Assembly (NCBI GenBank): GCA_027622275.1
Contig: JAQBZB010000043.1
Span: 1-42,740, forward strand
From: Planctomycetota bacterium
Lineage (GTDB): Bacteria > Planctomycetota > Planctomycetia > Pirellulales > Pirellulaceae
Length of the DNA: 42,740 nucleotides
Direction: 5' to 3'
This document shows positions 19,509 through 29,435 of the stretch, one piece after another. The notes below the pieces were generated by a model. The model was not told the origin of the DNA. It saw only the letters and a program-made list of their open reading frames with translations, and did no database searches. A program made the translations under genes and the position numbers. Each line of letters opens with the position of its first letter. The stretch's first letter is position 1.

Positions 19509-22500
19509 ATGAACCACGACAAGCCCTCATCCAACCGGTCGCGTCTCATTCCTCTGGTCGTCGGAGCTGTCGTCATTGCGGCCGTGGTTGGCACCGTGAT
19601 GCGAATGAGAACTCCGCCCGGTCACGATCCGGGGACCGTTCCCGCCCCTGGTTCTACGTCGGCGATGACCGCTGAGCAGGCCAACGATCTGATCCGGAAG
19701 GCTCAACTCGCGAATGGGCACTTGGAAAATGTTGAGCTGAACGAGGCGGACGTGCTGTACTCGGAGATCGTCGAGCAATTGCCGAACGAACCGCTCGGGG
19801 TGCGTAATCAGGCGATTTGCCGTTACCTGCTGTTTGATCTCCAGAAGATTGAAGCTGCTGATGTGCAGGCGGCGCTCGTGAAACTTGAGAAGCTCCAGCC
19901 GCACGATGCGTCCACACACTGGCTGCTTGGCAAGACCGCGGCCAAGGCGGGAATCACGGAATCGGCGGCTGCGGCCGGGCACTTTGAGCAGGCGGCGGAG
20001 CTGAGTCCTGAAACGGCTGTCTATTGGTACGAGGCGTATGACGCAGCTCGGGTAATGCCCGCTGGTGATGTGCAGGCCAACCAGTTCCTCGAAAAGGCGT
20101 ATCGATTGGCACCAAGCAACCTCTTCTTGCTCGGCGACTGGCTGCTTGCGCAGGCGCTCGCGAAAGACCCGGCGATCGCCGAGACGTTGGAAGCCGCCAA
20201 GACGACATTTGCGCCTCTTCGCGATACCGTGCTCAAACGGCATGCCACGGACATCTTTCAATTGCTGGATGATGCCGGCGCAGCGCTCGTGCGAAGCGAT
20301 TGGGCCGCGAGCGAAACGTTTGCGAATGGCGATTGGGCCGAAGTCGTACGGAGTGCGCGGAGCTGTCTGAACGTGACGCGCCCGAACGACTTTACTCAAG
20401 GAGACAAACGGGCTCTCTTGCCACACCCGCTCGAATTCGTCGTGAATGACTTTAGCGACGACTTCAATACACAATTCCCGCGATCGAAGACAAGCGAGCC
20501 GCTCATCGATATGAGCTACACCAAGACGCCGCCGACCGACGTCCGCGGCGACATTCGTGATTCGCTTACTGTCGACTTCGATCTAGATAAGACACTCGAG
20601 TTAGTCGTCCTGGAAGCCGACAAGCTGACCGTGTATCGGCATTCCGGCTCGGCCAGTTGGGGCGAACAGCTCACTTCCATCGCGCTGGCCGGCCAGTACG
20701 ATGGATTGCTGGCTGCCGACTTGGATGGCGATCGCGATCATCGAGTGAATCAGCCGTCCGACGGCTCGACTACTTCGCAGTCGACTTCCTGTTTCGACGC
20801 TGATGCAGACATCGTGGTGTACGGCCAGTCCGGACTTTTGCTGCTTCGCAATGTCCGCGGTGAAGATGGACAGCGAACTCTGGAGATCGTCGAACAAGAG
20901 GAGTCGCTCAACGATATCAAGGACGTCGTGACAGCGATCCTCGTCGACTTCGATCACGACAGCAACCTTGACATCGTCTGCTCGACAGCAGGCGGCTTGG
21001 CGGCGTTGTTGGGACAAGGCGACTTGACGTATGCGGATGTCAGCCGCTTCTCGACCTTTCCGACGCTGGAGGCAGCCTCCCCCGTGAGCAGCCTGGTCGC
21101 CGTCGATTGGGACCGCGACGTCGATATCGACATCATTGCCGTCGCCGCGGATCACAGCCTTGGATATTTGGAAAACCTCCGCCACGGAAACTTTCGTTGG
21201 CAGCCGTTCAGCAAAGAATACGCCCAGCTGCGCGACGCGACTTCGCTCGCCGTTGTCGAATCCGACGCCAACGTCTCGTGGGATCTGATCGGTGGCGGCT
21301 CGTTCGGTGTCTCGCTGCTTCAGACAAGCACTCCTTACCCCGGTAAAGTGCGGCTCGAAGTTGTTAATCAGATTTCCAAAGCGGGGGCCAACGGGCTCCT
21401 CGTTGCTGACGTCGACAACAATGGCTACCAGGATTCCGTCGTCTGGACGAGCGAGGCGGTTTCGGTGTTTCGAGCCAAGGGCGACGGAAGCTTCGCGGAA
21501 CCGCTTGTGTTAGTGGAATTGCCGGCGGATGTCCGTCGCTGTGACTTTGGCGATGTTGATAACGACGGCGATCTCGATCTTTGCGTCGTGGGAACGAGCG
21601 AAGTTGCTTTGTTCACCAACGAAGGCGGCAACCAGAACAGTTGGCTTTCCATTCGCGCGATGGGGCAAGTTGACAACAAAGGCAAAGCGAACCATCACGG
21701 GATTGGCAGCTTGATCGAAGTCAAGGCCGGCCGGCTGTATCAGGCTCAGGTTGTCGCCAAGCCGGTGACGCACTTTGGTCTCGGGAAAGAGTCCAACGCC
21801 ACGATCGTACGCTTCTTATGGACCAACGGCGTGCCGCAGGACCAACTCGAGCCCGCGGCCAATCAGGCTATCTGCGAGCTGATGACGCTGAAAGGTTCCT
21901 GTCCGTACGTGTATACCTGGACCGGCGAGCGTTTTGAATTCTTTACCGATTGCTTGTGGGCTGCCCCGATCGGATTGCAGCTTGCCGAAGACGTGCTCGC
22001 CCCGTCGCGAAGCTGGGAGTATCTCCGCATCCCCGGCGACCGGCTGCGCGAACGAGACGGATACTACTCACTTCAAGTCACCGAAGAGCTGTGGGAGGCG
22101 GGCTACTTTGATCTCGTTGATCTGATCGCCGTCGATCATCCGGCGGACGTCGAGATCTATTCGAACGAAAAGGTCGGCCCCGCCGAGATTGCCAACTTCA
22201 AGCTGCACACCGTGCGGCAGCGCCGCTATCCCGTCGCGGCGCGCGATCAACGTGGACGCGACGTGCTGTCGCAGATCCGCCAACGCGATGGTCAGTTCCT
22301 CCGTGCCTTCGACAAGACCATCGTGCCTGGTCTCGCGGAAGAGCACTTCCTGGAACTCGACCTCGGTGACTTGGCATCGCCAAAACAGATCACTTTGTTC
22401 CTGACCGGTTGGATCTACCCGACCGACACGTCGTTGAACGTCGCTCTCTCGCGGCATCCGCAAGTAGGCGGTCCGCGCCCGCCTTCGGTTCACGTTCCCG

Positions 22501-23213
22501 ACGCGGACGGCAATTGGCAGGAAGTTCAGGCTTACATGGGGTTCCCCGGCGGAAAGACTAAGACGATCACGGTGGACTTGTCGAATGCGTTTCTGACCAA
22601 CGACTACCGTGTCCGCATCGCGACCAGCGCCGAGATCTACTGGGACGAGGCGTTTTTCACCGCCGACGAAGAGCCTGCCGAGTGTCGGCTGACATCACTC
22701 ACGCTCGAGTCAGCGGACTTGCACTACCGCGGGTTCTCACGTGCCCTACCGCAACGGCCCAACGCGCCGGAAACTTACGATTACGAAAGCGTGCAAACTG
22801 CCTCGAAGTGGCCTCCGATGCGCGGTGCGTTCACGCGCTACGGCGATGTTTTGGAACTTGTTGCGGAGGCGGATGACCGAATGGTGATTCTTAGCGCGGG
22901 CGACGAGATGACGCTGCACTTCCGAGCGCCCAAGGCGGCACTGCCGACTGGTTGGGTGCGGGACTTCATCATGCACAACGTCGGCTGGGACAAGGATGCT
23001 GACTTGAACACGGTCTACGGTCAAAGCGTCGAACCGTTACCGTATCGCGAAATGACGTCCTACCCCTACGGCCCGGAAGCTCCGTTCCCAGCAACGCCTT
23101 CGCATCGCGACTATCTCCAGCGTTACCAAACCCGATTCCAGGAAGCCCAGCGTTTTTGGCGGCGGATCAAGGACTATTCGGCCGACGGCGCCGGTCACGA
23201 AGTCTTGCCGTAA
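19509..23213 (+). CDS. Giant anchored FG-GAP/ASPIC-UnbV protein, copy 1
   Basis: A protein of 1234 residues. The MNHDK start at 19509 is preferred over the ATG at 19497 because it aligns with the start of copy 2. An uncleaved-looking TM helix (LIPLVVGAVVIAAVVGTVM, about 13-31) is followed by TPR-like helices (to about 310) and FG-GAP/VCBS-type repeats: VDFDHDSNLDIVC, VDWDRDVDIDII, ADVDNNGYQD and GDVDNDGDLDLCVVG. An ASPIC/UnbV domain lies at about 713-775 (KANHHGIGSLIEVKAG, THFGLGKE). The final 430 or so residues have no domain I recognise and carry a Cys pair (GSCPYVY, FFTDCLW), GFPGGKTKTITVDLSN and IMHNVGWDKDADLNTVYGQS. It is probably anchored facing the periplasm. An 11-residue insertion compared with copy 2 comes from a 33-bp repeat. 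Confidence 0.88.
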   Translation: MNHDKPSSNRSRLIPLVVGAVVIAAVVGTVMRMRTPPGHDPGTVPAPGSTSAMTAEQANDLIRKAQLANGHLENVELNEADVLYSEIVEQLPNEPLGVRNQAICRYLLFDLQKIEAADVQAALVKLEKLQPHDASTHWLLGKTAAKAGITESAAAAGHFEQAAELSPETAVYWYEAYDAARVMPAGDVQANQFLEKAYRLAPSNLFLLGDWLLAQALAKDPAIAETLEAAKTTFAPLRDTVLKRHATDIFQLLDDAGAALVRSDWAASETFANGDWAEVVRSARSCLNVTRPNDFTQGDKRALLPHPLEFVVNDFSDDFNTQFPRSKTSEPLIDMSYTKTPPTDVRGDIRDSLTVDFDLDKTLELVVLEADKLTVYRHSGSASWGEQLTSIALAGQYDGLLAADLDGDRDHRVNQPSDGSTTSQSTSCFDADADIVVYGQSGLLLLRNVRGEDGQRTLEIVEQEESLNDIKDVVTAILVDFDHDSNLDIVCSTAGGLAALLGQGDLTYADVSRFSTFPTLEAASPVSSLVAVDWDRDVDIDIIAVAADHSLGYLENLRHGNFRWQPFSKEYAQLRDATSLAVVESDANVSWDLIGGGSFGVSLLQTSTPYPGKVRLEVVNQISKAGANGLLVADVDNNGYQDSVVWTSEAVSVFRAKGDGSFAEPLVLVELPADVRRCDFGDVDNDGDLDLCVVGTSEVALFTNEGGNQNSWLSIRAMGQVDNKGKANHHGIGSLIEVKAGRLYQAQVVAKPVTHFGLGKESNATIVRFLWTNGVPQDQLEPAANQAICELMTLKGSCPYVYTWTGERFEFFTDCLWAAPIGLQLAEDVLAPSRSWEYLRIPGDRLRERDGYYSLQVTEELWEAGYFDLVDLIAVDHPADVEIYSNEKVGPAEIANFKLHTVRQRRYPVAARDQRGRDVLSQIRQRDGQFLRAFDKTIVPGLAEEHFLELDLGDLASPKQITLFLTGWIYPTDTSLNVALSRHPQVGGPRPPSVHVPDADGNWQEVQAYMGFPGGKTKTITVDLSNAFLTNDYRVRIATSAEIYWDEAFFTADEEPAECRLTSLTLESADLHYRGFSRALPQRPNAPETYDYESVQTASKWPPMRGAFTRYGDVLELVAEADDRMVILSAGDEMTLHFRAPKAALPTGWVRDFIMHNVGWDKDADLNTVYGQSVEPLPYREMTSYPYGPEAPFPATPSHRDYLQRYQTRFQEAQRFWRRIKDYSADGAGHEVLP
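20296..20340 (+). repeat. 12-bp direct repeat bounding a 33-bp in-frame insertion
   Basis: GCGATTGGGCCG occurs at 20296-20307 and again at 20329-20340, exactly 33 bases apart. The segment adds 11 residues (ASETFANGDWA) to copy 1 that are absent from copy 2, where ALTERDWDTVVRNARICLN aligns directly with the flanks. Replication slippage at the repeat explains gain or loss. Confidence 0.75.
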
Positions 23214-23223
23214 AGGCGTAACG

Positions 23224-26200
23224 ATGGCTGAACGACACGCCCCTTCGCAGAAGCTCCCGCTGATGCCTCTGCTCGTCGGCGTGGTTGTGGTAGGGGCATT
23301 GGCTGCCGTTACGCAATTGCAGCGGCCAAACGACGATGCTCCGCTTCCCCATGAAAACACCGATCGCCCCGATGCGATATCGGCGGAACGAGCCATTGAA
23401 TTACTCCGAAAGGCTCAATTAGCGAACGGGCATCTTGAGAACATGGACCTGGCGGAGGCGGACGCCCTTTACTCGGAGATCGTCGAGCAACTGCCCGACG
23501 AACCGCTCGGAGTACGGAATCAGGCGATTTGCCGTTTACTTTCGTTCGAGCGAGAAAAGACCCAGGCGGACTCACTTCGAGTAGCCCTCGCCAGACTGCG
23601 AGATCTCGAACCGAACGAACCTTCCACTTACTGGTTGCTCGGTGTCGCGGCGACCCGGACGGTACCGAACGAGACGACATCCGCCGTTGAGTACTTCCGA
23701 CGCGCCGCCGAATTGAGTCCGCGAAAGGCCCCTTTCTTGTTCGCGGCGTACGATGCGCAAGCAGTGATCGACGGGAACGGAAACGCCCGGGAACTGCTTC
23801 GTGAGGCGTACGAGGCAGCCCCGGACAACATCTTCCTCTTTGCCATTTGGCTGCTTTCTCAAGCGGAGGCAAAGGACTCGGCGATCGCCGATACGTTGGA
23901 ATCCGCGAACAGGTTGTTTGCGCCGCTACGCGATAATGTACTCAAATATCACAACATCGACATCTTCACACTACTCGAAGTGGCGCGCGAAGCGTTGACG
24001 GAACGTGATTGGGATACGGTGGTGCGGAATGCCCGCATCTGCCTCAATGTGACACGTCCGCTTGACTTCACACAGAGTGACCGAAGAGCAATCTCGCCAC
24101 ATGCTCTCGAATTCGTCGTCCACGACTTCAGCGATCGCTTCAAAGAGCAGTTTCCGCCGCCGAAGACAGCCGAGCCATTAATTGATGTCAACTTCACAAG
24201 GGCGTCACCAACCGGAGTTCGCGGTGACGTCCGTGATGCGCTGCTTGTCGACATTGACTTGGATGCGACGCCGGAACTGCTGGCCATCGAGTCGAGTAAG
24301 CTGACGGTTTACCGAGGATCGACGGCGGCCACGTGGGTTGAGGTGACGTCGTTAGAGCTGCCCGGGAAATATGCTCGCATCCTGGCGGCTGACTTGGATC
24401 GCGATCGCAATTTTGAAGTCAAACAAACAGTTGAGAACTCGACAACGATCGAAGCGGCATGTTGTTTCGACGCGGACACAGACGTTGTCCTGTATGGCGA
24501 GTCGGGGCTACTGTTCGTTCAAAACGTCCTCGCCGAGAACGGAATGCGATCCTTGGAGATCGTGAAGCAGACGGAGACGCTCGATAACATGACAGACGTC
24601 GTTGCGGCAATCCTTGTCGACTTCGATCACGACAGTAATCTCGACATCGTCTGCTCGACAACTGGCGGCTTGGTGGCATTGCTGGGGCAAGGCGATATGG
24701 CGTTCGCGGAATTCCGCCGATTTTCGTCGCTTCCGAATTTGGACGCTTCGACTCCCGTAAGCAGCTTGATCGCAGTCGATTGGGACCGCGATGTGGACAT
24801 CGACATCGTCGCCGTTGCCGAAAACTGCAGCCTTGGATATTTGGAAAACCTCCGGCACGGTGATTTTCGCTGGCAACCGTTTGGTGACGACTATGGAACG
24901 CTTCGCGACGCCAACTCTTTGGCGATTGTTGAATCCGACGCGAACGTCTCGTGGGATCTGATCGGCGCGGGATCATCGGGCGTGACGCTGCTGCAAACGA
25001 ACACTTTTCTTGCCGGCCATGTGCAGTTCAAAGCGTCGCATTCGATCTCCCGAAGCCCAGCCACCGGCCTTATGGCTGCGGACATCGACAACAACGGCTA
25101 CCAGGATGCAGTCGTTTGGACGAACGAGACGGTTTCCGTTCTCCGAGCCAACCGCGATGGGACCTTCGCTGAGCCGCTGGCTCTAGCCGAATTGCCGCCG
25201 AACATTCGTCGCTGCGACTTCGGTGACATTGATAACGACGGCGATCTGGACCTCTGCGTCGTGGGGGCGGGCGAAGTTGCCCTGTTCATGAATGATGGTG
25301 GCAACAAGAATAACTGGCTCTCCGTTCGTGCGATGGGGCAAGTTGACAATATCGGCAAAGCGAACCACCACGGAATCGGTAGCTTGATCGAAGTGAAGGC
25401 CGGCCCGCTCTATCAGGCTCAGGTCGTGGCCAAACCAGTAACGCATTTCGGTCTAGGAAAAGAGCAGAATGTGGCAATCGTCCGATTATTGTGGAGCAAC
25501 GGCATCCCGCAAGACAAGCTGCAGGTCGCCGCCGATCAGACGATGTGTGAACTCATGAAAGTCGCCACATCGTGTCCGTACGCCTATACCTGGACCGGCG
25601 AGCGATTCGAGTTCTTCACGGATTGCCTGTGGGCCGCGCCGATCGGGTTGCAGCTTGCCGAAGACGTTTTGGCGCCGTCGCGCAGCTGGGAATACCTGCA
25701 CATCCCCGGTGATCGGCTTCGCGAAAGAGACGGGTTCTACTCGCTGCAAGTCACCGAAGAGCTGTGGGAGGCCGCTTACTTTGATCTCGTGGATCTTCTC
25801 GCCGTCGATCATCCCGCCGAGGTTGAGATCTATTCGAATGAGAAAGTAGGGCTCGCAGAAATCTCCGAATTCAAGCTGCACACCGTTCGGCGACGCCAGT
25901 ATCCAATTGCGGCCCGTGATCAGCGCGGACGCGACGTCATGACGAAAATTCGACACCGAGACGGTCAGTTCCTCCGCGCCTTCGACAAGACCATCGCACC
26001 GGGGCTGGCCGAGGAGCACTTCCTGGAACTTGACTTTGGAGTTTTGAAATCACCGAAACAGGTCGTCTTGTTTTTGACCGGCTGGATTTACCCAACCACC
26101 ACTTCGTTGAATGTTGCCCTCTCGCGACAGCCGCAAGTCGGTGGTCCGCGGCCACCGTCGGTTCACGTTCCCGATGCGAACGGCAATTGGCAGGAAGTCC

Positions 26201-26874
26201 AGGCTTACATGGGGTTCCCTGGCGGAAAGACTAAGACGATCACGGTGGACTTGTCGAATGCGTTTCTGACAAACGACTATCGCGTCCGCATCGCCACCAG
26301 CGCTGAGATTTACTGGGACGAGGCATTCTTCACCGTCGATGAGGAACCTGCAGAAATGCGACTGACTTCGTCGCCGCTGGAGTCAGCGGACTTGCACTAT
26401 CGCGGGTTTTCGCGCGCCAAACCACAACAGCCTAATGCACCCGAGACTTATGACTACGAGATGGTGCAACTCGCGTCAATGTGGCCACCGATGCGAGGTG
26501 CCTTCACGCGTTACGGAGACGTGCTCGAACTCGTCGCTGAAGCAGATGATCGGATGGTGATCCTTAGTGCGGGCGACGAGATGACGCTGCACTTCCGAGC
26601 GCCCAAGGCAGAGTTGCCGGCGGGTTGGGTGCGGGACTTCATCATGCACAACGTCGGCTGGGACAAGGATGCTGATCTGAATACGGTCTACGGTCAAAGT
26701 GTCGAACCACTCCCGTACCGCGAGATGACTTCTTACCCCTACGGGCCGGAAGCTCACTTCCCAGAGACTCCTTCCCATCGCGACTACCTCCAGCGTTATC
26801 AAACACGCGTCCAGGAAGCTCATCGTTTTTGGCGGCGGATCAAAGACTATCCGACCGACAACTCGGGCGGCTGA
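23224..26874 (+). CDS. Giant anchored FG-GAP/ASPIC-UnbV protein, copy 2
   Basis: A 1216-residue tandem paralogue of the preceding gene with the same plan: TM helix LMPLLVGVVVVGALAAV, TPR-like helices, FG-GAP repeats (VDFDHDSNLDIVC, VDWDRDVDIDIVAVAE, ADIDNNGYQDAVVW, GDIDNDGDLDLCVVG), ASPIC/UnbV (KANHHGIGSLIEVKAG, THFGLGKE) and the long C-terminal region. It starts 10 bp after copy 1, with AAGG before the ATG, so the two are one transcript. Divergence is greatest in the TPR-like part; the C-terminal region is nearly identical, and 50- to 53-base stretches match base for base. The copies may form a heteromer or have split substrates; neither can be read from sequence. Confidence 0.88.
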   Translation: MAERHAPSQKLPLMPLLVGVVVVGALAAVTQLQRPNDDAPLPHENTDRPDAISAERAIELLRKAQLANGHLENMDLAEADALYSEIVEQLPDEPLGVRNQAICRLLSFEREKTQADSLRVALARLRDLEPNEPSTYWLLGVAATRTVPNETTSAVEYFRRAAELSPRKAPFLFAAYDAQAVIDGNGNARELLREAYEAAPDNIFLFAIWLLSQAEAKDSAIADTLESANRLFAPLRDNVLKYHNIDIFTLLEVAREALTERDWDTVVRNARICLNVTRPLDFTQSDRRAISPHALEFVVHDFSDRFKEQFPPPKTAEPLIDVNFTRASPTGVRGDVRDALLVDIDLDATPELLAIESSKLTVYRGSTAATWVEVTSLELPGKYARILAADLDRDRNFEVKQTVENSTTIEAACCFDADTDVVLYGESGLLFVQNVLAENGMRSLEIVKQTETLDNMTDVVAAILVDFDHDSNLDIVCSTTGGLVALLGQGDMAFAEFRRFSSLPNLDASTPVSSLIAVDWDRDVDIDIVAVAENCSLGYLENLRHGDFRWQPFGDDYGTLRDANSLAIVESDANVSWDLIGAGSSGVTLLQTNTFLAGHVQFKASHSISRSPATGLMAADIDNNGYQDAVVWTNETVSVLRANRDGTFAEPLALAELPPNIRRCDFGDIDNDGDLDLCVVGAGEVALFMNDGGNKNNWLSVRAMGQVDNIGKANHHGIGSLIEVKAGPLYQAQVVAKPVTHFGLGKEQNVAIVRLLWSNGIPQDKLQVAADQTMCELMKVATSCPYAYTWTGERFEFFTDCLWAAPIGLQLAEDVLAPSRSWEYLHIPGDRLRERDGFYSLQVTEELWEAAYFDLVDLLAVDHPAEVEIYSNEKVGLAEISEFKLHTVRRRQYPIAARDQRGRDVMTKIRHRDGQFLRAFDKTIAPGLAEEHFLELDFGVLKSPKQVVLFLTGWIYPTTTSLNVALSRQPQVGGPRPPSVHVPDANGNWQEVQAYMGFPGGKTKTITVDLSNAFLTNDYRVRIATSAEIYWDEAFFTVDEEPAEMRLTSSPLESADLHYRGFSRAKPQQPNAPETYDYEMVQLASMWPPMRGAFTRYGDVLELVAEADDRMVILSAGDEMTLHFRAPKAELPAGWVRDFIMHNVGWDKDADLNTVYGQSVEPLPYREMTSYPYGPEAHFPETPSHRDYLQRYQTRVQEAHRFWRRIKDYPTDNSGG

Positions 26875-26895
26875 TGTCGAAGACAGTACGTCGAT

Positions 26896-28635
26896 TCATT
26901 CTCCCCGTACCGTCCGTGATCGCCAATCGAGTTGCTCGATGCGTTGGAGTTCGCTCGCGATGTCCGTGCCTTCGTAAAACGAGAGCCAGCCCCGCAGCCG
27001 CTTTGTCTCGCCGGGCGGGCAATCCGGGAATTGCGGATCGGAATGCATGCAGGGACAAGGTTCATTCGCCCACGGGCGAACGCAATGTTCCCACGCCGTA
27101 ATGATCCAACGGTTTCCCTCGCTGTTGCGACAGGCGACGTAAGGAGTTTGAAGCAACTTGTTGTCGGTTGTGAGATCGGCGAATCCCACCGCGTCCTTCA
27201 ACATGACACAGTTCTGAACACGTAACCCAGAAAGGGTTTCTGTCGTTCCGTTCTTGATCCACAACTCCATCAACACCGCGCCGTTGACGGGAACGACCTT
27301 GGCTCCGAACGTCACGTCATTGGGAAGTCGACGCTCGATGGCAAGGACTCCGTTGTCGTGCCGCTTCCACTCGAGCGGTTCCAAGTCAACACCTTGTTTC
27401 GACCACTTCGTCGGCACGTGCGTGTGAGCGAGATAGAGCAGTTCGCGGCCTTCGGGCGTTGTCGACCAGATCGCTTCCGGAGTATCCGCCACGACGTAGC
27501 CTCCATCACCCCACGGTGTGAAGACACTGACTTTCGTCTCGCGTTGCGGTCGAATCGCCCCGTCTCGGAAGCCAATTCGAGGATGCCGGCCGCCGGGGTA
27601 AGGGAGTACCAGCCCAACACCTGCGGCGTGCGGAACCGGAACATAGTTTTTGATCTTCAATCGCTCGATGGCATCGGTCAACTCGTCGCTCGACAAACCC
27701 GTCGCGGATGACATCTCCGAAATTGTGAATCGATGTGTCTTCATGTTTCTGAGCCAGTATCCAAGTTCGCCTTCGTCTTTCGCGAGTCGGAAATTGTCGC
27801 GCGACTTTTCGGCAGCGAACATCGCTTGTCGATCGGCGATCACGCCGTTGGCGTCTTGCGGAGCAACCGCCGGATCGACGTACTTGGCCAAGTCGCGCAT
27901 CGCAATGACCGAGTATCCGTTTCCGGCGAGGTATCGCATGTAAGATTCAAAGCGGTCACTCGGCGTGCTGACCCAATCGTGAGCCGTATCCGGCGCTCCG
28001 TGGAATTGCAGCACAGCGATCCGGCCATGCTTGGCTTGTTCGACAGATCGGATCAAGTCGGTAAGTTCCCAAGTTGGACGTCCATCGCCCGCGGACGGGA
28101 TCAACAGGGGATGATCGAGTCCCGGTTCGTAGGCCACCCCCCGTCCCTGCTCGTAAGGAAACTCCGGCATCCCACCACGCCGAGCAAATATAATTCCTTG
28201 CTCTTTCAGGATCTCGAAGGCCAGGGGGGTCGTGGCGTTGCCCGGATACGCGAAGCTGACAGGTTGAGGAATGTCATGCTGTTTGCAGCGGTCGTTGATT
28301 CCGGACAGTTGCTCGGCGAGACGCGAGACGGTCTGGTCGGAAATACCCAAATGATCACGCGTATGGTTGCCAATTTCAAAACCGTCGCGATGGAGTTGTG
28401 CGATCTCGTCCCACGTCATGTAGTCCGTCTTGTTCTCGCGGAAGTCGAATCCCTCCGTGATGAAAAACGTTGCGCTGAATCCATACTTCTTCAAAATCGG
28501 TCGCACGACCGTGAAGTGCGATTTGGCCGAGTCATCGAACGTCAGAACGACGAGTTTGTCCGGCAGCGGCTCCCGTGCGGTTGCGGCTTTCGCGGCGACA
28601 AGAACGAAGAGAATTAAGAACGAACGTAGTGGCAT
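26896..28635 (-). CDS. Secreted polysaccharide deacetylase (NodB, CE4) with extra C-terminal domain
   Basis: A 579-residue exported protein. The start at 28635 (MPLRSF) is chosen because GAGGT precedes it and it gives a clean signal peptide ([14 protein letters not shown]). The NodB domain shows LTFDD (31-35) and HTRDH (91-95), giving the Asp-His-His metal triad, plus FAYPGN and [10 protein letters not shown] further on. The typical product would be a deacetylated N-acetylglucosamine polymer or peptidoglycan. After about residue 260 comes [20 protein letters not shown], a helical segment that may be regulatory, and then a beta-rich C-terminal half with a Cys cluster ([22 protein letters not shown]) that I do not recognise. 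It converges with the FG-GAP gene, only 21 bp apart. Confidence 0.88.
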   Translation of the reverse strand: MPLRSFLILFVLVAAKAATAREPLPDKLVVLTFDDSAKSHFTVVRPILKKYGFSATFFITEGFDFRENKTDYMTWDEIAQLHRDGFEIGNHTRDHLGISDQTVSRLAEQLSGINDRCKQHDIPQPVSFAYPGNATTPLAFEILKEQGIIFARRGGMPEFPYEQGRGVAYEPGLDHPLLIPSAGDGRPTWELTDLIRSVEQAKHGRIAVLQFHGAPDTAHDWVSTPSDRFESYMRYLAGNGYSVIAMRDLAKYVDPAVAPQDANGVIADRQAMFAAEKSRDNFRLAKDEGELGYWLRNMKTHRFTISEMSSATGLSSDELTDAIERLKIKNYVPVPHAAGVGLVLPYPGGRHPRIGFRDGAIRPQRETKVSVFTPWGDGGYVVADTPEAIWSTTPEGRELLYLAHTHVPTKWSKQGVDLEPLEWKRHDNGVLAIERRLPNDVTFGAKVVPVNGAVLMELWIKNGTTETLSGLRVQNCVMLKDAVGFADLTTDNKLLQTPYVACRNSEGNRWIITAWEHCVRPWANEPCPCMHSDPQFPDCPPGETKRLRGWLSFYEGTDIASELQRIEQLDWRSRTVRGE

Positions 28636-28969
28636 GGTGACCTCGTTTCGGGCAGGCGACATCAAAAGTCAAAGCCGTCAAAGCCACCAGCGTAGCATGA
28701 CCCTGCTGGCTCGTCGAATCGCAACTCCGCGACCGGGGCCGCCAAACTGTCCTGCACGCGGCTTGCCAACCGACAACGCAATTTGCTGTTGAAACGTCGT
28801 CCCCTTGTTGGCACACGAGCGGTCACCCAAAGCGTTATGGCAACACTATTTGAGACGGACGCCATCGCCGACTTCGCTCGATGCCGACGGCAAGCGAGCT
28901 GTTGTTCGTGGCGAGTCGTAGCAGCTCGGCGCGTAGAATTGCAACATCTTCGATGAGGGTTTTGCGGCG
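28636..28969. other. Spacer between deacetylase and csrA
   Basis: A 334-bp stretch between divergent genes. No gene-like frame is supported on either strand. TAGAAT at 28934-28939 resembles a -10 box for csrA but has no -35 at a good distance. A short stem (GAGCTG with CAGCTC) lies near 28895-28926. Nothing else is evident. Confidence 0.4.
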
Positions 28970-29179
28970 ATGTTAGTTCTATCTCGAAAAAAGAACGAAC
29001 AAATTGTGATCGGCGATGGCATCGTGATCACCATTGTGGACGTCCGCCGTGACAAAGTGCGCATCGGAATCGAAGCCCCCACACACGTGCCCGTCCACCG
29101 CCACGAGGTCTATCTGGCTCTCCAGCAAGAGGCCCAAGCAACGCCTGCTGCCGCGAATGAAGCGGCCGACGAAGCCTGA
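28970..29179 (+). CDS. csrA: Carbon storage regulator CsrA
   Basis: An RNA-binding post-transcriptional regulator that binds GGA motifs in leaders. The protein has 69 residues; the family core is about 61, and an Ala/Glu-rich tail is added. [20 protein letters not shown], the [14 protein letters not shown] segment and [13 protein letters not shown] match the family closely, with the RNA-binding Arg in the VHR motif present. GAGGG precedes the ATG. It is often next to fliW in flagellar clusters, but no flagellar gene is visible here, so its targets are unknown. Confidence 0.96.
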   Translation: MLVLSRKKNEQIVIGDGIVITIVDVRRDKVRIGIEAPTHVPVHRHEVYLALQQEAQATPAAANEAADEA

Positions 29180-29435
29180 CATCGACCGGACGACTTGTGT
29201 CTCTTCTCTTTCGCGACAATCTTTCGCCGCGTGCCACCAAAGCACTGACGAGAGATTCCAATGCCAACGAAACAACGGATTGTTTTCCGCATTGATCCAG
29301 CGACCTGCCCGCTGCTGTAGGCCCTTGCCAAGTGACTCCCGAAAGCTGATCGATTACAGTGGGCGACACGATATCCACCGGAACCAAAGTGCAAACCTTG
29401 GAACCTAACTTTCAGTAGCAGCTGAGGAACGCTTC
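29180..29435. other. Spacer between csrA and GNAT gene
   Basis: A 256-bp spacer. An ATG at about 29261 opens a 19-codon frame (MPTKQRIVFRIDPATCPLL) with only a poor ribosome site; I treat it as chance. No terminator with a T-tract is visible after csrA. Confidence 0.35.

Noticed and set aside
29261-29320. 19-codon frame between csrA and the GNAT gene
   Set aside because: Too short, weak ribosome site and no known small protein resemblance.
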